From contig NW_027445626.1 of assembly GCF_035582795.1 (NCBI RefSeq), forward strand, positions 1,922,001 through 1,986,000: a stretch of DNA of 64,000 bases. The letters run 5' to 3'. Positions 58,396 to 64,000 of the stretch are shown here, piece after piece. Both the position numbers and the translations under genes were made by a program. Source of the DNA: Mycteria americana. Its lineage: Eukaryota > Chordata > Aves > Ciconiiformes > Ciconiidae. The notes beneath the pieces were generated by a model. It saw only the letters and a program-made list of their open reading frames with translations. It searched no databases and was not told the origin of the DNA. The first letter of the stretch is position 1. Every line of letters starts with the position of its first letter.

Positions 58396-60345
58396 GGCAG
58401 ACACCGTTGGAGATACATCTGCCGCAGCAGACACCACTGCAGATGCCACTGCGGATATAGAGACCCTTGCAGATGCAGACATCCAAGCAAATGCACAAAA
58501 ATAGTTGCAAGTGACACTGCAGACGCAGACGCAGATACCACGGAGATGCCACTGCAGTTGTGGGACGTGCTCAGATACCACTGACGGTGCCGTAGAAGAT
58601 AGGACAGCAAATGCCATGGAAGATACCAGGCCAGAGGCAGATACCACCGCAGATACCACTGCAGATGCAGATGGCATTGCAGATACAAATGCAGATGCAG
58701 GCAGATGCCACTGCAGATGCAGATGCCACAGCAGAGGCAGACAACATGGTAGGCGCAGGTACCCGAAGCCAACAGCAATGCGGATGCCGTTGCAGATCCC
58801 ATTTCAGGCACAGGCATCACAGCAGATGAGATGCCACTGCAGAATGAATTAGCATTGCAGACACCACTGCAGATGGCACTGCAGGCGCAGACGCCATGGC
58901 AGATGGCACTGCAGATTCAAACGCCATGGCAGACCCCACTGCAGATACCTTTGCAGGTACGCGATCTGTCCTTGAAACTGTTGCAGGCGCCGATGCCAAT
59001 GCAAACAGCACTGCAGGTGCAGGTGGCACTGCAGCAGGAGGTGCCACAGCAGATGCAGATACCACTGCAGGTGCAGATAACTTTACAGGTGCAGGTGCCA
59101 CTGCAGGTCTAAACACCTCTGAAGAAGCTGATACCGCTGCGGATGCGGATACCATGGCAGATACCTTTGCAGGTGCCACTGCAGGTCTAAACACCTCTGA
59201 AGAAGCTGATACCGCTGCGGATGCGGATACCGTGGTGGATACCTTTGCAGGTGCCACTGCAGTTGCAGGCACCCTTGCAGGCACAGATGTCATTGCAGAT
59301 GCCACTGCGGAGGCAGATGCCACTGCAGGTGGAGATACCATTGCGGATACCACTTTACCCTCAAATGCCATGGCATGCACGCTGCAGGTAGCGTTAGTGA
59401 CGCCATTGCAGGTGCTGACATCATAGCAGCTGCCGATACCATTGCTGACGCAGATGCCATGGCAGATACCATTGCAGGTGCCATTCTAGCTGCAAACACG
59501 ATGGCAGGGGCCATTGCAGGTGAACATATGATTGCAGGTGGAGATGCCGCGGGAGATGCAGATGCCTTTGCAGATACCCTTGGAGACGCCATTGCAGATG
59601 TAGACTACATTGGAGATGCAGACACCACGGCAGAAACCATGGCAGATGGCATTGCAGATTCAAATACCATTGCAAAAACCACTGCACAGACCTCTGCACT
59701 TGACCTCAAAAGCACCTGCCATTCCTGATAACGTTGAAGATGCAGACACCAAACCGATACAATTGCCAATCCAGACGCCATTTCAGACGCTGCAGATGTG
59801 GATTCTGCTGCAGCTGCAGATACCGTCGTAGAAATCGCTGCAGAGACCATTGCTGAGGAAAAGTCAGCTGCAGGTACAACAGGAGATGCGGATGCCGTTG
59901 CAGATGCTGGTATCACTGTCGATGCAGAGGCCGTGGGAGACACTCACAGCATTACCGATGCCACTGCAGAGCAGATATCTTTGCAGCTGCAGACAGCACT
60001 GCAGGTGCAGAGGCCACTGCAAAGGCCATGGCAGATTTCATCGACAAAGCCATTGCAGATACACCCACAGACAGCATACCATGAGAAAGACACCCATTCA
60101 GCTGCAGATACGGTGCCAGACGCAATGGCAGATGCCACGGCAGGTACAGACACGACACCCCCACCATTCGAGGTACAGGTTCCGTCACAGACAGAATTAC
60201 ACATACCGTTACAGGCACAAGACGAGCCACAGACACGAGTACACCTTCCGTTACACCTGGAAACACAGACACTGACCTCATGCCTGAAAGGGGTACCGTT
60301 ACAGAGAGAGGAGCCGTTCCACAGCCAGGTAGTGATGCACCTGAA
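58396..60345. repeat. GCAGAT-based satellite, block 1 (plus orientation)
   Basis: Imperfect repeats of 'gcagatgccactgcagat' and 'gcagataccattgcagat', mostly spaced by 9, 15 or 18 bases, starting directly after the LTR. All frames stay open for long stretches because spacing is a multiple of three, giving Ala/Asp/Thr- or Gln/Leu/Met-rich shadow frames. A nearly exact 78-bp tandem copy lies at about 59090-59250. Confidence 0.85.
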
Positions 60346-60354
60346 GATACAGGG

Positions 60355-60920
60355 AGTATTGGCATCAGCACCGGTATCTGCAATGGCGTCAGCATCTTCA
60401 AGGGCATCTCCATTGGCAGTTGCATCTGAAATTGTACTTGCATCTGCAATGCCGTCTGCTGTGGTATCTGCATCTGCAATGCCATCTCCAGTGGCACCGA
60501 CGCCGGTATCTTCAACGGCATCTGCGATGGCCTCTGCACTTGCAATGGTGTGAGACATGGCACCTGCATCTCCGGTGGTGTCTGTAATGGTATGCGCATC
60601 TGCAATGGCATCTCCAGAGGCATCGATGCCGGCATCTTCAAAGGAATCTTCAACGGCATCTGCAATGGTATCTGCATCCCCAGTGCCGTCTGTGTCTGCA
60701 ATGGTGTCTGACATGGCATCTCCACCTCCGGTGGTGTCTCTAATGGTATCTGCATCTGCCGTGGTAGCCGCAATGGCACCTGCATCTTCAATAGCATCTC
60801 CATCAGTAACTGCATCTGCAATTCCGTTTCCATCTGCAATGGCATCTGCATCTGCAATGCATTGGCAATGTTACCTGCAATGGTGTCTGCATCCGCAAGG
60901 ATGTCTGCCTTGGAGAGCTG
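60355..60920. repeat. GCAGAT-based satellite, inverted block
   Basis: Here the plus strand reads 'ggcatctgcaatggtatctgcatctgcaatggcatc', the reverse complement of the neighbouring blocks. It is flanked on both sides by the plus-orientation form. Confidence 0.85.
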
Positions 60921-60944
60921 CAGCCAACAGGACAGGGGCACGCA

Positions 60945-62072
60945 CAGCATTCCAGGTGCAGGTACCTTTGCAGATGGCGTTGCAGGTTCCAACGCCACGG
61001 CAGGCACCGTTGCGGATGCACCTACCGTTGCTGATAACCCTGCAGATGCCATTAGCACAGCAAATCTCACTGCAGGTGCGGGTGCCACCGCAGGTGACGA
61101 ACCCATTGCAGGTGCCACTGCAGATACTGATCCCGTTGCAGATGTCGATAACGTTACACGTCCCGATACAGAGACCAATGCCTTTACCGATGCCATCACC
61201 AATACCATTGCAGACCCTGATACCAGCACAGAGGCAGCGATACCGTTACAGGTAGTCACACCCACGCCGAGACCACGAGTGGTGCAGAGAACCATCAGAG
61301 ATACCCTTGCTGATGCTATTTCAGCTAGAGAGGGAATTACATGGACACATGCACAAACCAACCACACGTGCACACCCACAAACCATTGCAAGTCCATGTG
61401 CGGAGACACAGACCGCTAGCAAGGCACACACAGCTTCAGGTGCATCTACAGGCACAGCCACAGAGCCCAGTAGAGGCCCAGGTACTGGCACCCTCAGAAA
61501 TGCAGGTACCAATACCATCGCAGAGACCGATGTAATTGCAGACACTGATTCACACTCAGTTGCAGATACAGGCACAAAACGGGTACGAGTCCAGACACAG
61601 GTACAATTACACTCACAACGGAGGACGCAAGTACAGTCACAGACACAAGAGCGCTTTCAACTACACCACCAGCAGCAGACACAGCAAGTGACGCCGTTAC
61701 CCGCTCGGGTTCCATGACAGACAGAGGAACCATTACACGTAAAGGCACTGATACAAACACAGCTACCTTTACACCCAGATGTGCTCTTACAGGGAGAGGT
61801 CCAGATAAATAAGAGAAATACACCGAAAACTACACAGGCAGTCCCCGATAGGGAGATGGGGGCTGATATAGACGATACGGCTACAAACACCATGGCAGAC
61901 ACAGGTCCAGTTACAGAGATGGGCACAATTACAGGCAGAGGTACAGGCAGAGAAAGAACTACAGCTACAGACACCGAAACGCACAGATACAATTGCCCGT
62001 ACAGATACAGTTGGAGGTACGAATACAATGGCACTTACAGACAGCGTTGCACATACAGATACCAGTACACTG
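60945..62072. repeat. GCAGAT-based satellite, block 3, with GTTACA variants
   Basis: It returns to plus orientation ('gcagatgccattagcac', 'gcaggtgccactgcagatactgat'), then drifts to 'acaggtacaattacag' and 'acagatacagg' type repeats from about 61400. It is cut by an LTR at 62073. Confidence 0.8.
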
Positions 62073-62694
62073 TCCTGGTTTCGGCTGGGATAGAGTTAAT
62101 TTGCTTCCTAGTAGCCGGTATAGTGCTGTGCTTTGGATTTTAGTATGAGAATAATATTGATAACACGCTGATGTTTTGGCTGTCGCTAAGCGGTGTTTAC
62201 ACTGGTCAAGGATTTTCCCCCCTTCAGCTCCCCATGCTCTGCCAGGTGCCCAAGAAATGGGAGGGGGCACAGCCAGGAGAGTTGATCCAAACTGACCAAA
62301 GGGCTATTCCATACCATATGATGTCACGCCCAGTATATAAACTGGGGGGAGTTGGCCGGGGGGTAGCGATCACTGCTCGGGGACTGGCTGGGCGTCGGTT
62401 GGCGGGTGGTGAGCGGTTGTATAATTTTTTTTTAATATATATTTTTTTTCCCTTTTTTTCCCCTCCCTTGGGTTTTTTTCCTCTCTCTCTCTCTCGTTGT
62501 TTTTTTCCCTCTCATTATAATTCATTATTATTATTACTATTCTTTTGTTCCAATTATTAAACTGTCCTTATCTCAACCCACGAGTTTTCTTACTTTTGCT
62601 CTTCCGATTCTCTCCCCCATCCCACCGCGGGGGGGGGGGAAGTGAGCGAGCGGCTGCGTGGTGCTTGCCTGCCGGCTGGGGCTAAACCACGACA
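62073..62694 (+). repeat. ERV LTR inserted in the satellite
   Basis: 622 bases, TGTCCTGGTTTCGG to AACCACGACA, with 'cagtatataaac', poly-T and CTCTCT runs and a 'tattaaac' signal near 62556. It closely resembles the LTR at 29212-29819. No clear target-site duplication was found; sequence just after it repeats 'gtgaaaccacgacagcaaca', suggesting some rearrangement. Confidence 0.85.
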
Positions 62695-62759
62695 GATAAG
62701 GTGAAACTTATCTGTGAAGGTGAAACCACGACAGCAACACAGATAAGGCGCAACTGAAC

Positions 62760-63672
62760 CTTCCAGGGAGCAGTGCAGGTGGAGATGCCACATCAGCTGC
62801 AAAAACCATTGCAGGTTTCACACCAGCTGCAGACACCGCTGCAGAAGCCAATACCTCTGCAGACAGAGACACCTTGGCAGGGGCCGTTGCAGCTGCAGGC
62901 GTCCTTGCAGATGCAGATGTCATTGCAGATGTCACTGCAGAAGAAGATACCATTGAGGATGCAGAATCCCATCGCAGATACCGTTCCAGGTGCAAAGAGC
63001 ATTGCAGGTGAACATCCTATTGCAGGTGGAGATACCATTGGAGGTGCAGATGCCACTACAAATGCCTTTGCAGATGTCACTGAAGGTGTCAACAACACTG
63101 GAGATGCAGATACCATTCCAGATACCACTGCAGACGGAGGTAGCAACGCTGATGCAGGCACCATTGCAGCAGAAGGCTTCATTGCAGATGCTATGGATGA
63201 TGCAGATAGCGTTGCTGATGCCACCTCAGACGCAGATTCCATGGCAGATGGCATTGCACGCTCAACTACCATTGCAAAACCCACTGCATCTACCCCTCAG
63301 ATGCACCCGCTGTTCCCAGGAAGGTTGCCCAGGCAGACGCCAAAGCCAATGCCGCTGCAGATGCAGATCCCGTTGCAGAAACCACTGCAGATACCATTGC
63401 AGACGCGGTGTCAGATGCAGATAGCACAGGAGACGCAGGTGCCATTGCAGATGCAGATGTCATTGAAGATGGAGACGCCATTGCAGACAGTCACACTGTT
63501 ACAAACGCCATTGCGGATGCAGGCACCGCTGCAGATACTGATCCCGCCGCAGATATCGATAATGTCACCCACGCCGATACGGGCACAATTACCATTACAG
63601 ATGCCGTTACCGATACCATTACAGATCCGCATACCAGTACAGAGACCGCGATACCGTTACAGACAGTCACAC
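62760..63672. repeat. GCAGAT-based satellite, block 4
   Basis: Continues the satellite after the LTR ('gcagataccattccagataccactgcagacgg'). Its last 150 bases (about 63520-63672) parallel about 61110-61260 in block 3. The 304-codon frame at 62773-63687 is repeat translation. Confidence 0.83.
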
Positions 63673-64000
63673 TGTCGTGGTTTTTAGCCCCAGCCGGCAA
63701 AAAAAGCCCCACGCAGCCGCTCGCTCGCTCCCCCCGCGTTGGGATGGGGGAGAGAATCGGAAGAGCAAAAGTAAGAAAGCTCATGGGTTGAGATAAAAAC
63801 AGTTTAATAGGGAAAGCAAAAGCCGCGCACGCAAGCGAAGCGAAGCAAGGAATTCATTCACTCCTTGCCACGGGCAGGCAGGTGTTCAGCCATCTCCAGG
63901 ACAGCAGGGCTCCATCACGCGTAACGGTTCCTTGGGAAGACAAACGCCGTCACTCCAAACGTCCCCCCTTCCTTCTTCTTCCCCAGCTTTATATACTGAG
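63673..64000 (-). repeat. ERV LTR, minus orientation, continues beyond the window
   Basis: On the minus strand it is the 3' part of the LTR: it begins here at its 3' terminus ('tgtcgtggtttttagcccc' on the plus strand) and runs through 'gggttgagataaaaacagtttaat' to the TATA region ('ctttatatactgag') at the window end. Confidence 0.85.

Noticed and set aside
59952-61409. 485-codon minus frame and 304-codon plus frame (62773-63687) in the satellite
   Set aside because: Repeat spacing in multiples of three keeps all frames open; composition is that of the repeat and it crosses an orientation switch.

Overview
The window looks like bird genomic DNA. It carries CR1 LINE fragments, intact one-exon olfactory receptors of the avian OR14-like type, many copies of one ERV LTR (TGTCCTGGTTT...ACCACGACA), a degenerate telomere-like tract and GC-rich minisatellites. 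The repeat mix suggests a gene-sparse subtelomeric or microchromosomal segment. The species cannot be named from the sequence.

Layout. 0-9 kb: dispersed repeats, a CR1 copy, one probable isolated minus-strand exon (WNK-kinase-like, tentative) and several minisatellites. 9.6-22.5 kb: one complete plus-strand gene. Joining 16 exons with canonical GT-AG sites and phase-1 introns gives a 1,230-residue type I membrane receptor with a signal peptide, nine group-B SRCR domains, a transmembrane helix and a tail with YEEI and two YDD motifs. This is the WC1/CD163L1/CD163 architecture of leukocyte scavenger and co-receptors. Its first four SRCR exons come from a tandem duplication of about 2.9 kb, and two dead SRCR exon remnants lie in the introns. 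23-26 kb: a well-formed tRNA-Ala(TGC) gene and a degenerate tRNA-Phe-like gene. 26.4-29.9 kb: a broken env-less ERVL-like provirus (RNase H end plus integrase and a 3' LTR), then a solo LTR with a 5-bp target-site duplication. The unoccupied paralogue of that site is at the start of this same window.

30-55 kb: two intact minus-strand olfactory receptor genes in duplicated segments about 20 kb apart. Between them are CR1 copies, a 3.2-kb purine-rich tract, a telomere-like tract and older LTRs. 55-64 kb: a CR1 copy whose reverse-transcriptase FADD motif reads FADN, a 60-bp-type minisatellite also found at 8 kb, and about 4.5 kb of GCAGAT-based satellite. The satellite contains an inverted block and is bounded or interrupted by three LTRs.

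The functional genes supported here are the SRCR receptor, the two olfactory receptors and tRNA-Ala. They share no pathway. Nearly all the rest is repeat.
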